Positions 9,202 through 19,685 of a DNA stretch of 64,000 nt are shown piece after piece. Within the stretch, counting starts at the first letter, position 1. Each line of letters opens with the position of its first letter. A program made the translations under genes and the position numbers. The DNA comes from Sphingopyxis sp. JAI128 (GTDB lineage Bacteria > Pseudomonadota > Alphaproteobacteria > Sphingomonadales > Sphingomonadaceae): contig NZ_JACHDA010000001.1 in assembly GCF_014207235.1 (NCBI RefSeq), positions 620,001 to 684,000 on the forward strand, given 5' to 3'. The notes under the pieces were generated by a model. It searched no databases and was not told where the DNA came from. It saw only the letters and a program-made list of their open reading frames with translations.

Positions 9202-10505
9202 CCACAGAAACGCTCGACAAGCCCATCAAATCGGCAGGCTATTTCACCGATGGCGTCGGCACCGTCGACCCCGCGGTCGCGGCGGCGATGAAGCATGAAC
9301 TCGAACGCGAACAATATCAGATCGAACTGATCGCGTCGGAGAATATCGTCTCGAAGGCGGTCCTCGAAGCGCAGGGTTCAGTTTTCACCAACAAATATGC
9401 CGAAGGCTATCCCGGCCGCCGCTATTATCAGGGCTGCGCGCCGTCGGATGAGGTCGAGACGCTCGCGATCGACCGCGCCAAGCAGCTGTTCGACTGCGGC
9501 TATGCCAACGTCCAGCCGCATTCGGGCGCGCAGGCGAACGGAGCGGTGATGCTGGCGCTGACCAAGCCGGGCGCGACGATCCTCGGCATGAGCCTCGACG
9601 CCGGCGGTCACCTGACCCACGGCGCGCCGCCCGCGATGTCGGGCAAATGGTTCAACGCCGTGCAGTACGGCGTGCGCGCCGACGACCATCTCGTCGATTT
9701 CGATCAGGTCGAGGCGCTGGCGATGGAACATCGCCCTGCGCTGATCATCGCGGGCGGCTCGGCCTATCCGCGCACGCTCGATTTCGCGCGTTTCCGCAAG
9801 ATCGCCGACGATGTCGGCGCGCTGCTGATGGTCGACATGGCGCATTTCGCGGGCCTTGTCGCCGGCGGCGTTCATCCTTCGCCGATGGAGCATGCGCATG
9901 TCGTCACCACGACGACACACAAGACGCTGCGCGGTCCGCGCGGCGGCATGATCCTGACCAATGACGAAGCGATTGCCAAGCGCATCAATTCGGCGGTCTT
10001 TCCCGGGCTGCAGGGCGGCCCGCTGATGCACGTCATCGCCGCCAAGGCCGTGGCATTCGGCGAAGCGCTCCGCCCCGAGTTCAAGGATTATGCGAAGGCA
10101 ACCGTCGCCAATGCGCAGGCGCTCGCCGGCCGGCTGAAGGCGCGCGGCGCCGATGTCGTCGCGGGCGGCACCGATACGCACCTCGCGCTGATCGACCTGC
10201 GCCCGCTCGGCGTCACCGGCCGCGACGCCGACGAGGCGCTCGAACGCAGCGCGATCACCTGCAACAAGAACGGCATCCCCTTCGATCCGCTGCCGCCGGT
10301 CAAGACCAGCGGCATCCGCGTCGGATCACCCGCGGGCACTACGCGCGGCTTCGGCATCGCCGAATTCGAGGAAATCGGCGATATGGTTGCCGACGTGCTC
10401 GAGGCGCTGCGCGACAAGGGCGAACATGGCGACGCCGACGTCGAAGCCGATGTTCGCGGCCGGGTTCGCGCGCTGTGCGAACGCTTCCCCATCTATCAGG
10501 GATAA
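9198..10505 (+). CDS. glyA: Serine hydroxymethyltransferase
   Basis: A 435-aa PLP enzyme converting serine and tetrahydrofolate to glycine and methylenetetrahydrofolate. Clear motifs: [48 protein letters not shown] and the PLP-lysine motif [16 protein letters not shown]. Full family length. Start overlaps the rpiB stop by ATGA. Its product feeds the TrmFO and nucleotide pathways represented nearby. Confidence 0.97.
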   Translation: MTTETLDKPIKSAGYFTDGVGTVDPAVAAAMKHELEREQYQIELIASENIVSKAVLEAQGSVFTNKYAEGYPGRRYYQGCAPSDEVETLAIDRAKQLFDCGYANVQPHSGAQANGAVMLALTKPGATILGMSLDAGGHLTHGAPPAMSGKWFNAVQYGVRADDHLVDFDQVEALAMEHRPALIIAGGSAYPRTLDFARFRKIADDVGALLMVDMAHFAGLVAGGVHPSPMEHAHVVTTTTHKTLRGPRGGMILTNDEAIAKRINSAVFPGLQGGPLMHVIAAKAVAFGEALRPEFKDYAKATVANAQALAGRLKARGADVVAGGTDTHLALIDLRPLGVTGRDADEALERSAITCNKNGIPFDPLPPVKTSGIRVGSPAGTTRGFGIAEFEEIGDMVADVLEALRDKGEHGDADVEADVRGRVRALCERFPIYQG

Positions 10506-10510
10506 GGGCA

Positions 10511-10729
10511 ATGGCGCGGCAGCACCCCGAGGAACCGACTCTGGTCGAGCTGACGATCGAAGAGATCAAGGCAATGGGCAAGCAGGGGGTCAAGCATCCC
10601 TCGACCAAGCCCGTGCTGATCGGCGGCGGCCTCGGCGCGGCCGCCGGGCTAATCCTGCCCATCGTGAGCTGGCCGGTCGGCCTGTTCGCGGGCGCCGCCA
10701 TCGCGCTCGTCAGCCGGGTTAAACGCTAA
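10511..10729 (+). CDS. 72-aa small membrane protein
   Basis: Begins MARQHPEEPTLVELTIEEIK, a charged cytoplasmic part, then one long Gly/Ala-rich hydrophobic stretch (LIGGGLGAAAGLILPIV... AGAAIALV) that could form one or two helices, ending SRVKR. It starts 5 bp after glyA and ends 3 bp before nrdR, so it is in the operon. No function recognised. Confidence 0.7.
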   Translation: MARQHPEEPTLVELTIEEIKAMGKQGVKHPSTKPVLIGGGLGAAAGLILPIVSWPVGLFAGAAIALVSRVKR

Positions 10730-10732
10730 CCC

Positions 10733-11197
10733 ATGCGTTGCCCCTATTGCGGACATGAAGACAGCCAGGTCAAGGATAGCCGTCCGACAGAGGACGGCGC
10801 GGCGATTCGTCGCCGGCGCCAGTGCGAGGATTGCGGCGCGCGCTTCACGACCTTCGAACGCATCCAGCTTCGCGAAGTCGGGGTCACCAAGGCCGACGGT
10901 CGCCGCGAACCCTTCGACCGCGAAAAACTGATGCGCAGCATCCAGATCGCGTGCCGCAAGCGCCCGATCGACGGGGCGCGCATCGAACGACTGGTGTCGG
11001 GCATCCAACGCCAACTGGAAACCTCGGGCGAGAGCGAAGTGCAGGCGCAGCAGATCGGCGGGATGGTGATGGAGGCGCTGAAAGGCTTCGACAGCGTTGC
11101 CTATATCCGCTTTGCCAGCGTCTATCGCGAATTTACGGAAGCCAAGGACTTCGAAGAGTTCGCCTCCTCGGTCACCGAGGCTGCGCTCAAAAATTGA
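10733..11197 (+). CDS. nrdR: Transcriptional repressor NrdR
   Basis: A 154-aa regulator of ribonucleotide reductase genes that senses ATP/dATP. Zinc ribbon Cys3, Cys6, Cys31, Cys34 (MRCPYCG... QCEDCG) followed by an ATP-cone domain ([22 protein letters not shown]). Full length. Its TGA overlaps the TTG start of the next gene. Confidence 0.97.
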   Translation: MRCPYCGHEDSQVKDSRPTEDGAAIRRRRQCEDCGARFTTFERIQLREVGVTKADGRREPFDREKLMRSIQIACRKRPIDGARIERLVSGIQRQLETSGESEVQAQQIGGMVMEALKGFDSVAYIRFASVYREFTEAKDFEEFASSVTEAALKN

Positions 11198-11943
11198 GCT
11201 CCGCTCTTCCCCCCGTCATCGTCCTCGTTCGCCCGCAGCTTGGCGAAAATATCGGCAAGGCGGCGCGCGCCATGCTCAACTTCGGGCTGACCGAACTGCG
11301 CCTTGTTTCCCCGCGCGACGGCTGGCCCAATCCCGACGCGGGTCCAGCGGCTTCGGGCGCCGATATCGTGCTGGCGGACGCGCGCGTGTTCGACACGCTC
11401 GCCGGTGCCGTCGCCGACTGCACGGCTATCTATGCGACCACGGTGCGCAAACGCGGCGTGACCAAGCCGGTGCTGACGCCCGAGGCCGCGGCACGCGAAG
11501 TCCATGCGAGCGCAGGGCGTTCGGCCTATGTCTTCGGCGCCGAACGCTCGGGGTTGGACACCGACGATGTCGCGCTGGCGCACAAGATCGTCACGGTGCC
11601 GATCAACCCTGAATTCGCCTCGCTGAACCTTGCGCAGGCGGTGATCCTGCTTGCCTATGAATGGTCGAAGCATCTCCCGAGCGGGGTCGAGGGCGGCGTG
11701 ACGCTGGCCAGCCCGCCCACGGTCGAACTCGACTCGCCCGCGCCACATGGCGAACTGGAAGGCCTGATCGACCATCTCGTCCGCGATCTCGACACGGCGG
11801 GCTATTTCTTCCCGCCCGACCGCCGGACGAGGACGCTTCGTACCCTGCGCACGGCGCTGACCAAGACGGGTTGGTCGTACAACGATATCCGGATGATGCG
11901 CGGAATCATTACCGCGCTCGGCCGGACGCCAAGGTCGCGATAG
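11194..11943 (+). CDS. TrmJ/SpoU-family tRNA 2'-O-methyltransferase
   Basis: A ~249-aa SPOUT methyltransferase. [20 protein letters not shown] is the TrmJ/TrmH N-terminus, [13 protein letters not shown] and [16 protein letters not shown] are the SAM-knot motifs. The most likely start is TTG at 11194, which overlaps the nrdR stop as TTGA; no ATG lies near the fold start. TrmJ methylates residue 32 of tRNAs; the exact target here is inferred. Confidence 0.85.
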   Translation: MSSALPPVIVLVRPQLGENIGKAARAMLNFGLTELRLVSPRDGWPNPDAGPAASGADIVLADARVFDTLAGAVADCTAIYATTVRKRGVTKPVLTPEAAAREVHASAGRSAYVFGAERSGLDTDDVALAHKIVTVPINPEFASLNLAQAVILLAYEWSKHLPSGVEGGVTLASPPTVELDSPAPHGELEGLIDHLVRDLDTAGYFFPPDRRTRTLRTLRTALTKTGWSYNDIRMMRGIITALGRTPRSR

Positions 11944-11952
11944 GCCAGCCGG

Positions 11953-12267
11953 TCAGTCAGCAGCGCGCAAGCTGTCCCAGCGGACGGTTTCATAGGCGAT
12001 CGATTGCTCGACCAATTCGTTCCACACCGCGCGCAACCGTTCGGGTTCCAGTCCGGCAGCTGCGGCTTCACGGCCTACATTGTCGAGTACCTGCGCCTTC
12101 CGCGCCTCGTCGCGCACCGCGTTCCTGTCGCCTTTGATACGCGCGGCTGCATCCATATAGCCAAAGCGGCGTACGAGCAGCGCGACGAGCTCGCGGTCGA
12201 CTTGGTCGACCCCGGCGCGCACTTCGGTCATGGTTTCGCACTGTTCGGGAAGTTTGGCGGACGTCAT
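11953..12267 (-). CDS. Chorismate mutase, AroQ type (monofunctional)
   Basis: A 104-aa all-helical protein. The pattern [30 protein letters not shown], then [15 protein letters not shown] and AYETVRWD, is the AroQ/PchB-like arrangement converting chorismate to prephenate, or an isochorismate-pyruvate lyase relative. Convergent with the trmJ-like gene with a 9-bp gap. The start could also be the internal ATG at residue 13. Confidence 0.75.
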   Translation of the reverse strand: MTSAKLPEQCETMTEVRAGVDQVDRELVALLVRRFGYMDAAARIKGDRNAVRDEARKAQVLDNVGREAAAAGLEPERLRAVWNELVEQSIAYETVRWDSLRAAD

Positions 12268-12469
12268 GCGCGCTGCCTTTAACGGCTTTTTCCGCTGTGT
12301 CGAGCAGCGGCTGCAAAGCTTGACTTTGCACCAATCGCCGTCTAACCGCGCGCCTTCGCAATGGACTCCGCACCCCGGTGAAGCGGCGGTCGCATATGGC
12401 ATATCGTCCATATGGTGCGACCCGGGACCCGCCGAAATCCTTCGGCAAACAGCATATTGGAGACGACAT

Positions 12470-13081
12470 ATGTCGAAGCGCCAGAGCGCCAAGTATAAAC
12501 TCGACCGCCGGATGGGCGAAAACATCTGGGGTCGCCCGAAGAGCCCGGTCAACCGCCGCGAATATGGCCCCGGCCAGCACGGCCAGCGCCGCAAGGGCAA
12601 GATGTCGGACTTCGGCATCCAGCTCCGCGCGAAGCAGAAGCTGAAGGGCTATTACGGCGACATCACCGAAAAGCAGTTCAAGAAGAACTATTTCGAAGCG
12701 TCGCGCATGAAGGGCGACACCGGCCAGAACCTGATCGGCCTGCTCGAGCGCCGCCTCGACGCGGTCGTGTATCGTTCGAAGTTCACCCCGACGATCTTTT
12801 CCGCGCGCCAGCTTGTTAGCCACGGTCACGTCTATGTGAACGGCGTGAAGTGCAATGTCGCGAGCCGCCTCGTGAAGCCGGGCGACGAAATCACCCTCGG
12901 CAAGAAGGCGCAGGAAATGGCGCTGGTCGCCGAAGCGCAGAGCCTGCCCGAGCGCGACCTGCCCGAATATCTGGCGGTCGACGGCACCAAGACGACCTAT
13001 GTCCGCGTGCCCACGCTCGACGAGGTGCCCTATCCGGTGAAGATGGAACCGAATCTGGTCGTCGAATTCTATTCGCGCTGA
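12470..13081 (+). CDS. rpsD: 30S ribosomal protein S4
   Basis: A 203-aa primary rRNA-binding protein of the small subunit. [20 protein letters not shown] and the S4 RNA-binding domain [14 protein letters not shown]... [14 protein letters not shown] are unmistakable. TTGGAG precedes the start. It is monocistronic and ends in a clear terminator. Confidence 0.97.
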   Translation: MSKRQSAKYKLDRRMGENIWGRPKSPVNRREYGPGQHGQRRKGKMSDFGIQLRAKQKLKGYYGDITEKQFKKNYFEASRMKGDTGQNLIGLLERRLDAVVYRSKFTPTIFSARQLVSHGHVYVNGVKCNVASRLVKPGDEITLGKKAQEMALVAEAQSLPERDLPEYLAVDGTKTTYVRVPTLDEVPYPVKMEPNLVVEFYSR

Positions 13082-13106
13082 TCCGGCGGTTCACCCGCAC
13101 GAAATC

Positions 13107-13140
13107 AAAGGGGCGGTCCGGCGACGGGCCGCCCCTTTTT
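13107..13140 (+). terminator. Rho-independent terminator after rpsD
   Basis: AAGGGGCGG and CCGCCCCTT form a long GC-rich stem around a short loop, followed by five T residues. It lies 25 bp after rpsD and also fits, with its A-run, as terminator for the convergent S9 peptidase gene. Confidence 0.88.
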
Positions 13141-13143
13141 GCT

Positions 13144-15129
13144 TCAGTGCGGCAGAAAGGCCGATATCTTGCGGAGCATGTCGGCGCGCGCCTCGCCCTC
13201 CTCCAGCGAATGGGCGAGTTCGGGATATTCGATCAGTTCGACACGCTTCCCCTTGTCCTCCAGCGCGCGGCGCATCGTGCGCGACTGGGCGACATCGACA
13301 TTCTGGTCGTATGTGCCGTGGAACATCAGCACGGGCGCCTGGATCGCATCGGCATTTTGCGCGGGCGATCCTTCCCGGATATGCGGACCCGCACCGATGA
13401 ATTTGGCATTGATCCGCCCGGCTCCCTCGCGCGACGCTTCGTCCTTCAACTGCGCAAGGTCGGTGACGGGGGCAATGGCGACGAGAGCTTTGAACAGGCC
13501 GGGCGCCAGGACGCCCGATTGCAGCGCGGCATAGCCGCCATAGGACCAGCCGACGATCGACAATCTGGCCGGGTCGACGCCCTGTCCCGACACCAGCCAG
13601 CGCCCGCCATCGACGATATCGCCGACCGCGGCTTTCCACGACTGAAAACCGTTATTCTGGTACCATTTGTCGCCGTATCCCGACGATCCGCGGTAATTGG
13701 GCTGCAGCACGGCATGGCCGCTTTGCGCGAAATATTGCGCCAGCCAGTCGAAGCCCCATTCGTCGCGTGCCGACGGACCTCCATGCGGCATCACGATGGC
13801 GGGCAGTCCTTTCGCATCCTCGCGGCCCGGCGGCAGCGTCAAATATCCCGGCACCATCGTACCGTCGGCAGCAGGATAGGTGATCGGCTTTACAGGCGAC
13901 AAAGTCGTTTCCGCGAGCTGGACGCGCGCGGACAACAGCGGACGCAATTCCTTCGCTTTGGGCGTGTAAAGATAGTAGGTGCCGGGATCGGCATCGGATT
14001 CTGCGCGGATCAGGTAACGACCCTCGTCCGCCGAGGCGTCGACAATGGCAACCTGCTTGCCGCCGAGCGCCTTCGACAGGGCGCCGGTCATCCGTGCCAG
14101 CGGTGCATCGGTCATCACCGCCTCGCGCTGGTCGGTGGCATAGGAGACGCCGACGATGCGGCCGTTCCGGCCGATACGTATGATATCGTCGACATCGACC
14201 TCGGGATGCGAAAAGATGGTGGTTTTCGTCCCGCTCCCGTCGAGCGCCATCGCGACGACCGCCTTGCGACCGTCTATCTTTTGGAACCCGTAAACGCGGT
14301 TCGTCGCTGCATCGATCGCCGCCGGCTCGAAGCCATCCTCGTTGACGATATCGGTTTGCGCGAGCGGCTGCCACGATCCGCCATCCTTGGCACGGAAAAA
14401 GAAACGGATCACCGGATCGAGCTGCCCTGTACTACTCAAAAAGCTCTGCGTCGCCATGATCCGCACATTGCCATGGCCGTCGGACAGGTACGCGATCGCG
14501 TTGCGGTTGGGCGCTTCAACGCGGCGGGCGGTCGCTTTCACCGTATCGACACGATCAACGCCCAACCCTTCCCCGCTTTCGGCAATGCGCGTATTCATCG
14601 CATTTTCGGGGACATAGCTTCGCGTCATCAACAGCGAGCCATTGTCGGTCGATGACCAGTCGATGACGCTGCCGCCACGCAAATCGGCGTAAAGCGACCG
14701 GTGACTGCGACCTTTGCTAAGCAGGCGGACATTCCCCCCAGCGGCGTCGAGCGCGACGATATTGGTCGCTCTCATGACCTCCCCTGCGACCTCGGCGCGG
14801 ACAAAGGTTTGGCAGGCAAGACGTTCGTTGGTCACCCAGCCGCACCAGCTGAGATTGCCGCCATCGCCCCCGTCGCTCGTCAGGATACTGCGCGGAGTGG
14901 CACCTTCGACGGTATCGACGACATAGAGGTTCCGGGTCCGCCTTGCCCCTTGCCCGACGAACGCCAGATGATTGCCATCGGGCGACAGGCTGACGTCCAA
15001 AATCGATTCCAGGGAGCCGAAACGCGCAGCATTGTCGACGTCTTGCGCGCCGACCGGCGCATTTACCGATAAGGCCACCGCAAAGGCCGCGATCGAAAAG
15101 CCGCGCCCCACCCATTTCGTCCAAATCAT
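13144..15129 (-). CDS. S9 family (prolyl oligopeptidase-type) secreted peptidase
   Basis: A 661-aa protein with an N-terminal signal peptide (residues ~1-28, ending PVGAQD), a beta-propeller region (~40-390) and a C-terminal alpha/beta-hydrolase domain. The nucleophile motif IVGWSYGGYAA is near residue 528, the acid in MFHGTYDQNVDVAQS and the His in YPELAHSLEEG. Family members are dipeptidyl or acylaminoacyl peptidases acting in the periplasm. It diverges from the M28 peptidase gene. Confidence 0.9.
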   Translation of the reverse strand: MIWTKWVGRGFSIAAFAVALSVNAPVGAQDVDNAARFGSLESILDVSLSPDGNHLAFVGQGARRTRNLYVVDTVEGATPRSILTSDGGDGGNLSWCGWVTNERLACQTFVRAEVAGEVMRATNIVALDAAGGNVRLLSKGRSHRSLYADLRGGSVIDWSSTDNGSLLMTRSYVPENAMNTRIAESGEGLGVDRVDTVKATARRVEAPNRNAIAYLSDGHGNVRIMATQSFLSSTGQLDPVIRFFFRAKDGGSWQPLAQTDIVNEDGFEPAAIDAATNRVYGFQKIDGRKAVVAMALDGSGTKTTIFSHPEVDVDDIIRIGRNGRIVGVSYATDQREAVMTDAPLARMTGALSKALGGKQVAIVDASADEGRYLIRAESDADPGTYYLYTPKAKELRPLLSARVQLAETTLSPVKPITYPAADGTMVPGYLTLPPGREDAKGLPAIVMPHGGPSARDEWGFDWLAQYFAQSGHAVLQPNYRGSSGYGDKWYQNNGFQSWKAAVGDIVDGGRWLVSGQGVDPARLSIVGWSYGGYAALQSGVLAPGLFKALVAIAPVTDLAQLKDEASREGAGRINAKFIGAGPHIREGSPAQNADAIQAPVLMFHGTYDQNVDVAQSRTMRRALEDKGKRVELIEYPELAHSLEEGEARADMLRKISAFLPH

Positions 15130-15304
15130 TAGAATCCCCCGTTGGTTTCGGGCGACAGACTGGCAAAAAGCGGAAGATTATCAAGCATTTTTCGGACGCT
15201 ATCGACGGCATTTGGGCGGACCGATCCAATCGTCACCCGCCTTGCATCGGGGCGCCGCGGCTGGCACAAGCCCACAATCGAATACGAAAAACCGAGGAAT
15301 TTTC

Positions 15305-16987
15305 ATGCTTCGTTTCCCCCGATCGACCGCAGCCTTTGCGGTTCTCCTGACCGTTGCCGCGTGCAATGCTTCCGACAAGACGGCGACGTCCGCCGTCGCC
15401 ATCCCCGACGTCGAAATCCCCGAGCTGTCGCTCTCGACGCTTCAGGACGTGACCAAGGAATTGTCGTCGGACGCCTATGAAGGCCGCGCCCCCGGCACTG
15501 CGGGCGAGGAAAAGACAGTCGCCTATATCATCAAGAAATATGAGGAAGCGGGGCTGAAGCCCGGAAACAACGGCAAGTGGACGCAGGACGTCCCGCTGGT
15601 CGAGATCACCGCGAAAAACGCGACACCCCTCACTTTCACCGGCGGCAAGACGCCAGTCACCGCGCAATATGCGAAGGACTATGTCGCGTTCAGCTGGCGC
15701 GTCCAGCCGAAGACCGAAGTGAAGGACAGCGACGTCGTCTTCGTCGGTTACGGCATCAACGCTCCCGAAAAGGGCTGGAACGACTACGCCGGGCTCGATG
15801 TAAAGGGAAAGACCGTCGTCGTCCTCGTCAACGACCCCGACTGGCAGACCAAGGAAGCCAAGGGCGAATTCAACGGTCGCGCGATGACCTATTACGGCCG
15901 CTGGTCATACAAATATGAGGAAGCCGCGCGGCAGGGTGCCGCCGCGGTGCTCATCGTCCACGACACCGAACCCGCGGCCTATGGCTGGAACGTGGTCGAG
16001 AGCAGCAACACCGGCACGCAATATCTGGCCGAAAGCAAGGACGGCGGCGCCAAGGAAACCGTCGCCAACGGTTGGATCCAGCTTGCCAAGGCGAAGGAAC
16101 TTTTCGCGAGCGCGGGGCAGGATTTTGACAAGCTGCGCGAAGACGCGATGAAAAAGGGTTTCAAGCCCGTCGCGCTGACGGGCGTGAAGGCGAATTTCGG
16201 CTTCGACAATGAAATCTCGAAGAAGATGTCGCGTAACGTGATCGGCGTGCTGCCGGGCGCGAAGCGTCCCGACGAATATGTCCTCTACACCGGCCACTGG
16301 GATCACCTCGGGCGCTGCACGCCCGTCGGCGGCGACGACATCTGCAACGGCGCGGTCGATAATGCGAGCGGCATCGCCGGCCTCGTGACGCTGGCACAGG
16401 CGTTCCAGAAAGCCGGTGCGCCCGACCGCAGCATCGTATTCCTCGCCGTGACCGCCGAGGAATCGGGGCTGCTCGGCTCGAAATATTATGCCGAAAACCC
16501 GGTCTTCCCACTCGCGCAGACGGTTGGCGGCGTGAACATGGACGCCCTCAACGCCATCGGCCCGGCGAAGGACATCGTCGTCGTCGGCGGCGGCAAGTCC
16601 GAACTCGACGCCTATGTCGAAAAGCTCGCCAAGATGGAGGGCCGCACGATCAAGGCCGAACCGACCCCCGAAAAGGGCTTCTACTACCGCTCGGACCACT
16701 TCAGCTTCGCCAAGCTCGGCGTACCGATGTTCAACTTCGGCAGCGGCGACGATCTGGTCGAGGGCGGGGTCGAGGCCGGCAAGAAGGCAGCGGAAGACTA
16801 TGAAAAGAACCGCTACCACGCGCCGGGCGACGAATATGAGGCGATCACCAACTGGAACGGCATGATGTCGGACCTGCGCCTCTATTACGCCGCGGGCCGC
16901 ATGCTGGCGATGACCGACGCCTGGCCGAACTGGGTCGAGGGCGACGAATTCCGTGCCGCCCGCGACAAGTCGCGCGCCGGGAAGTAA
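15305..16987 (+). CDS. M28 family zinc aminopeptidase, lipoprotein
   Basis: A 560-aa predicted lipoprotein: the lipobox VAAC follows a hydrophobic leader (residues ~8-20). The zinc-binding M28 core is visible in YTGHWDHLG, NGAVDNASGIAG, VTAEESGLLGSKYYAENP, NMDALN and RSDHFSFAKLG, with a PA-type insert at ~120-260. It should cleave N-terminal residues from peptides outside the cytoplasm. Paired divergently with the S9 peptidase, suggesting a joint peptide-degradation role. A hairpin follows the stop. Confidence 0.92.
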   Translation: MLRFPRSTAAFAVLLTVAACNASDKTATSAVAIPDVEIPELSLSTLQDVTKELSSDAYEGRAPGTAGEEKTVAYIIKKYEEAGLKPGNNGKWTQDVPLVEITAKNATPLTFTGGKTPVTAQYAKDYVAFSWRVQPKTEVKDSDVVFVGYGINAPEKGWNDYAGLDVKGKTVVVLVNDPDWQTKEAKGEFNGRAMTYYGRWSYKYEEAARQGAAAVLIVHDTEPAAYGWNVVESSNTGTQYLAESKDGGAKETVANGWIQLAKAKELFASAGQDFDKLREDAMKKGFKPVALTGVKANFGFDNEISKKMSRNVIGVLPGAKRPDEYVLYTGHWDHLGRCTPVGGDDICNGAVDNASGIAGLVTLAQAFQKAGAPDRSIVFLAVTAEESGLLGSKYYAENPVFPLAQTVGGVNMDALNAIGPAKDIVVVGGGKSELDAYVEKLAKMEGRTIKAEPTPEKGFYYRSDHFSFAKLGVPMFNFGSGDDLVEGGVEAGKKAAEDYEKNRYHAPGDEYEAITNWNGMMSDLRLYYAAGRMLAMTDAWPNWVEGDEFRAARDKSRAGK

Positions 16988-17032
16988 TGACGACAATCGC
17001 TCCTCCGCAATTGCGGGGAGCATCGTGTTCCG

Positions 17033-17077
17033 GCAATCCGGAATGGCAGTGGCCATTCTGGATTGCTGCGTTTTGGA
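17033..17077 (+). terminator. Candidate terminator after the M28 peptidase
   Basis: GCAATCCGGAATGGC (17033-17047) and its near-perfect inverse (17052-17066, one mismatch in 15) form a strong hairpin with a 4-nt loop, followed by a weak GTTTT tract. Because the hairpin sits here, the next gene probably starts downstream of it. Confidence 0.6.
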
Positions 17078-17123
17078 CGAGATGATCGATGTCACGGGCA
17101 TCGACGCAAGGGACTATCACGCG

Positions 17124-18107
17124 ATGACCCACCGCATGCCCGCCGAATGGGCGCCCCATGATGCCGTCTGGATCGGCTTTCCGCACATGGCGGAGGAATG
17201 GTCGAGCCAAATCGATGCGGCGCGGCGCGATGTCGCGACCTTTGCCAATGCCGTCCACGACGGCGGACGTGGCGAGACCGTGCATCTGCTCGTGCGCGAC
17301 CATGAGAATGCCGACATTGCCGAGGCGCTCGTCGATGAGGGGGTGCAGTTGTTCGTCGCCCCCTTCGGCGATATCTGGCTGCGCGACACGGGGCCGATCA
17401 TCGTTGGCACGGGCGCCCAGCGCGAGGCGCGCAACTTCGACTTCAACTGGTGGGGTAACAAGTTCGTGATGCCCGGCGACCGTGAGGTCGGGGCGATCTT
17501 GGCCGCGCAAGCGAACCTGCCAACGCAGCACCTCGACTGGGTGCTCGAAGGCGGCGGAATCGACGTCGACGGCACCGGCCTTTGCGTCACGACCGAGGAA
17601 TGTCTGCTTAACAGCAACCGCAACCCGACGCTGACGGGGGAGGATATCGCGGTGCGCCTGCACCAATCGCTCGGCATCGACCGCATATTGTGGCTCGGCA
17701 ACGGGCTCGTGGGGGACCATACCGACGGCCATGTGGACAATCTCGCGCGCTTCGTCGGCGAAGGCCGGCTGGCGCTGCCCGTCGCGGCGGGCGATGACGA
17801 TCCCAACGCGCATATCTATGCCGACGCGCGGGCACGGACGGCGGCGTTCGGCGATGTCGAGATCGTCGATCTGCCCTCGCCCGGCCGCGTGGAGATCGGC
17901 GGCGAGATCGCGGCGGCGAGCTATATGAACTTCTACATCGGTAATACGACGGTCGTCGTGCCGACCTATGGCGTCGCGAACGATCAAGCCGCGGTCGATG
18001 CCCTCGCTGCACTGTTCCCCGATCGCCGCGCGCTTGGCGTTCCCGCGCAGGGGATCATCGTCGGCGGCGGAAGCTTCCACTGTTCGAGCCAGCAGCTTCC
18101 GGCCTAG
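17124..18107 (+). CDS. aguA: Agmatine deiminase
   Basis: A 327-aa enzyme hydrolysing agmatine to N-carbamoylputrescine and ammonia. Family motifs: MPAEWAPHDAVWIGFP, FGDIWLRDTGPI, FDFNWWGNK, LEGGGIDVDG, GLVGDHTDGHVDNLARF, and the catalytic Cys in GGGSFHCSSQQ (about residue 320). Start chosen at 17124 with AAGGGA 10 bases upstream, since homologues begin near this point; ATG 17082 (14 codons longer) is a fair alternative. It works with the next gene. Confidence 0.92.
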   Translation: MTHRMPAEWAPHDAVWIGFPHMAEEWSSQIDAARRDVATFANAVHDGGRGETVHLLVRDHENADIAEALVDEGVQLFVAPFGDIWLRDTGPIIVGTGAQREARNFDFNWWGNKFVMPGDREVGAILAAQANLPTQHLDWVLEGGGIDVDGTGLCVTTEECLLNSNRNPTLTGEDIAVRLHQSLGIDRILWLGNGLVGDHTDGHVDNLARFVGEGRLALPVAAGDDDPNAHIYADARARTAAFGDVEIVDLPSPGRVEIGGEIAAASYMNFYIGNTTVVVPTYGVANDQAAVDALAALFPDRRALGVPAQGIIVGGGSFHCSSQQLPA

Positions 18108-18165
18108 CATCGGGCGCGAAGCCCCCTATATTCCGCGTCGATTCTCGCGCCATCACGGACGAAAC

Positions 18166-19017
18166 ATGACCCGCACCATCACCGTCGCCGCGCTGCAGCT
18201 TCCCCTGCCCGGCCCCGTCGAACCCAATATCGAGGCCGTCTCCGCGCTCGTCGAGCAGGCCGCGGCCCAAGGCGCGCAGATCATTTTGCCGCCGGAACTC
18301 TTCGAAGGTCCCTATTTCTGTCAGGTGGAGGATGAGGCGCTGTTCGCATCCGCCCGCCCGACCGCCGAGCATCCGAGCGTCACGGCGATGCAGGCGCTGG
18401 CCGCAAAGCTGAAGGTCGCAATCCCGACCAGCTTTTTCGAAAAGGACGGGCCGCATTATTACAACACGCTCGCGATGATCGGCCCCGATGGCGGCATCAT
18501 GGGCATTTATCGCAAGAGCCACATCCCCGACGGGCCGGGATATGAGGAAAAATATTATTTCCGCCCCGGCAACACCGGCTTCAAGATCTGGGATGTTTTC
18601 GGCGCGCGGATCGGCGTCGGGGTATGCTGGGACCAATGGTATCCCGAATGCGCGCGCGCGATGGCGCTGATGGGCGCCGAACTGCTTTTCTACCCGACCG
18701 CCATCGGCAGCGAGCCCTATGACGCCGATCTCGATACCAGTCGCATGTGGCGCCGCGCGATGCACGGCCATGCGGTGTCGAACTGCATGCCGGTGATCGC
18801 CGCCAACCGCATCGGCAGCGAGGGCGACGCCAGTTTTTATGGCCACAGTTTCATCACCGACGAATGGGGCGACATGACGCAGGCCTTCGGCGCAAGCGAA
18901 ACCGGCGTGTTGGTCGAAACGATCGATCTTGACCGCGCCGCAAAGCATCGCGCCGGCATGGGTTTCTTTCGCGACCGCCGACCGCAGCTCTACGGGCGGC
19001 TCGTCGAGGACATCTGA
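18166..19017 (+). CDS. aguB: N-carbamoylputrescine amidase
   Basis: A 283-aa nitrilase-superfamily amidase that completes putrescine synthesis from agmatine. The catalytic triad is visible: Glu44 in LPPELFEGPYF, Lys117 in YRKSHIPDGPGY and Cys154 in GVCWDQWYPE. Adjacent to aguA on the same strand with a 58-bp gap. Confidence 0.94.
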   Translation: MTRTITVAALQLPLPGPVEPNIEAVSALVEQAAAQGAQIILPPELFEGPYFCQVEDEALFASARPTAEHPSVTAMQALAAKLKVAIPTSFFEKDGPHYYNTLAMIGPDGGIMGIYRKSHIPDGPGYEEKYYFRPGNTGFKIWDVFGARIGVGVCWDQWYPECARAMALMGAELLFYPTAIGSEPYDADLDTSRMWRRAMHGHAVSNCMPVIAANRIGSEGDASFYGHSFITDEWGDMTQAFGASETGVLVETIDLDRAAKHRAGMGFFRDRRPQLYGRLVEDI

Positions 19018-19037
19018 CAAGAGACTGGGGGCAAGCG

Positions 19038-19682
19038 ATGGAACTACCCGACGACATCTTCACCGAGCCGGAGGACGTCGATCCCGAAACGCTGGCCAAC
19101 CTCGGGCCGCTACGCCGGCTGGCGGGCATGTGGGAGGGCGAGCGCGGCGTCGACGTCAATCCCAAGGCCGACGGCCCCGAAACGCGCAAATATTGCGAGC
19201 GGATCGAGATGCAGCCGATCGATCCGCAGGCAAACGGCCCGCAACTCTTCTACGGCTTGCGCTACCATGTCCACATCAACACGCGCGAAGAAGATATCAC
19301 CTTCCACGACCAGGTCGGCTACTGGCTTTATGAAGCAACGACCGGCCTGATCCTGCAGACGCTAGCGATCCCACGCGGACAGATCGCGATCGCGGCCGGC
19401 CATGCCGCACCCGACGCGAAACGGCTCGTCGTGAAAGCGGAGCGCGGCCAAACCGAATATGGCATCTGCTCGACGACGTTCCTCGACCTCGCCTTCCGTA
19501 CCGACAGCTATGAATTCGCGGTCGATTTCCACGACGATGGATCGTGGAGCTACGTCTCGGACACGATGCTGATGGTGAAGGGCCGCGACGAATTGTTCCG
19601 GCACCGCGATCACAACCGGCTGACCAAGGTTGCCGAGCCCGACCTCAACCCTTGGGCAAAGATCGTCCGCGGCGCCGCCTGA
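19038..19682 (+). CDS. Nitrobindin-like heme-binding beta-barrel protein (FABP-like)
   Basis: A 214-aa protein. LRRLAGMWEGERG matches the GxWxGxG start of the THAP4/nitrobindin beta-barrel; the rest alternates short beta strands (LFYGLRYHVHINTR, QVGYWLYEATTGLILQTLAIPRG). Nitrobindins bind ferric heme and NO; function here is inferred by fold. It follows aguB by 20 bp and may share its transcript. Confidence 0.72.
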   Translation: MELPDDIFTEPEDVDPETLANLGPLRRLAGMWEGERGVDVNPKADGPETRKYCERIEMQPIDPQANGPQLFYGLRYHVHINTREEDITFHDQVGYWLYEATTGLILQTLAIPRGQIAIAAGHAAPDAKRLVVKAERGQTEYGICSTTFLDLAFRTDSYEFAVDFHDDGSWSYVSDTMLMVKGRDELFRHRDHNRLTKVAEPDLNPWAKIVRGAA

Positions 19683-19685
19683 GCC

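Noticed and set aside
12850..14655. A 601-codon open frame on the plus strand
   Set aside because: It runs antisense to the S9 peptidase gene and through rpsD. The codon content is Arg/Gln-rich shadow coding typical of GC-rich genomes, while the peptidase frame has full motifs.
17043..17123. Longer starts for agmatine deiminase (17043 and 17082)
   Set aside because: 17043 lies inside the terminator-like hairpin. 17082 remains possible, but homologues begin near MTHRMPAEW at 17124.
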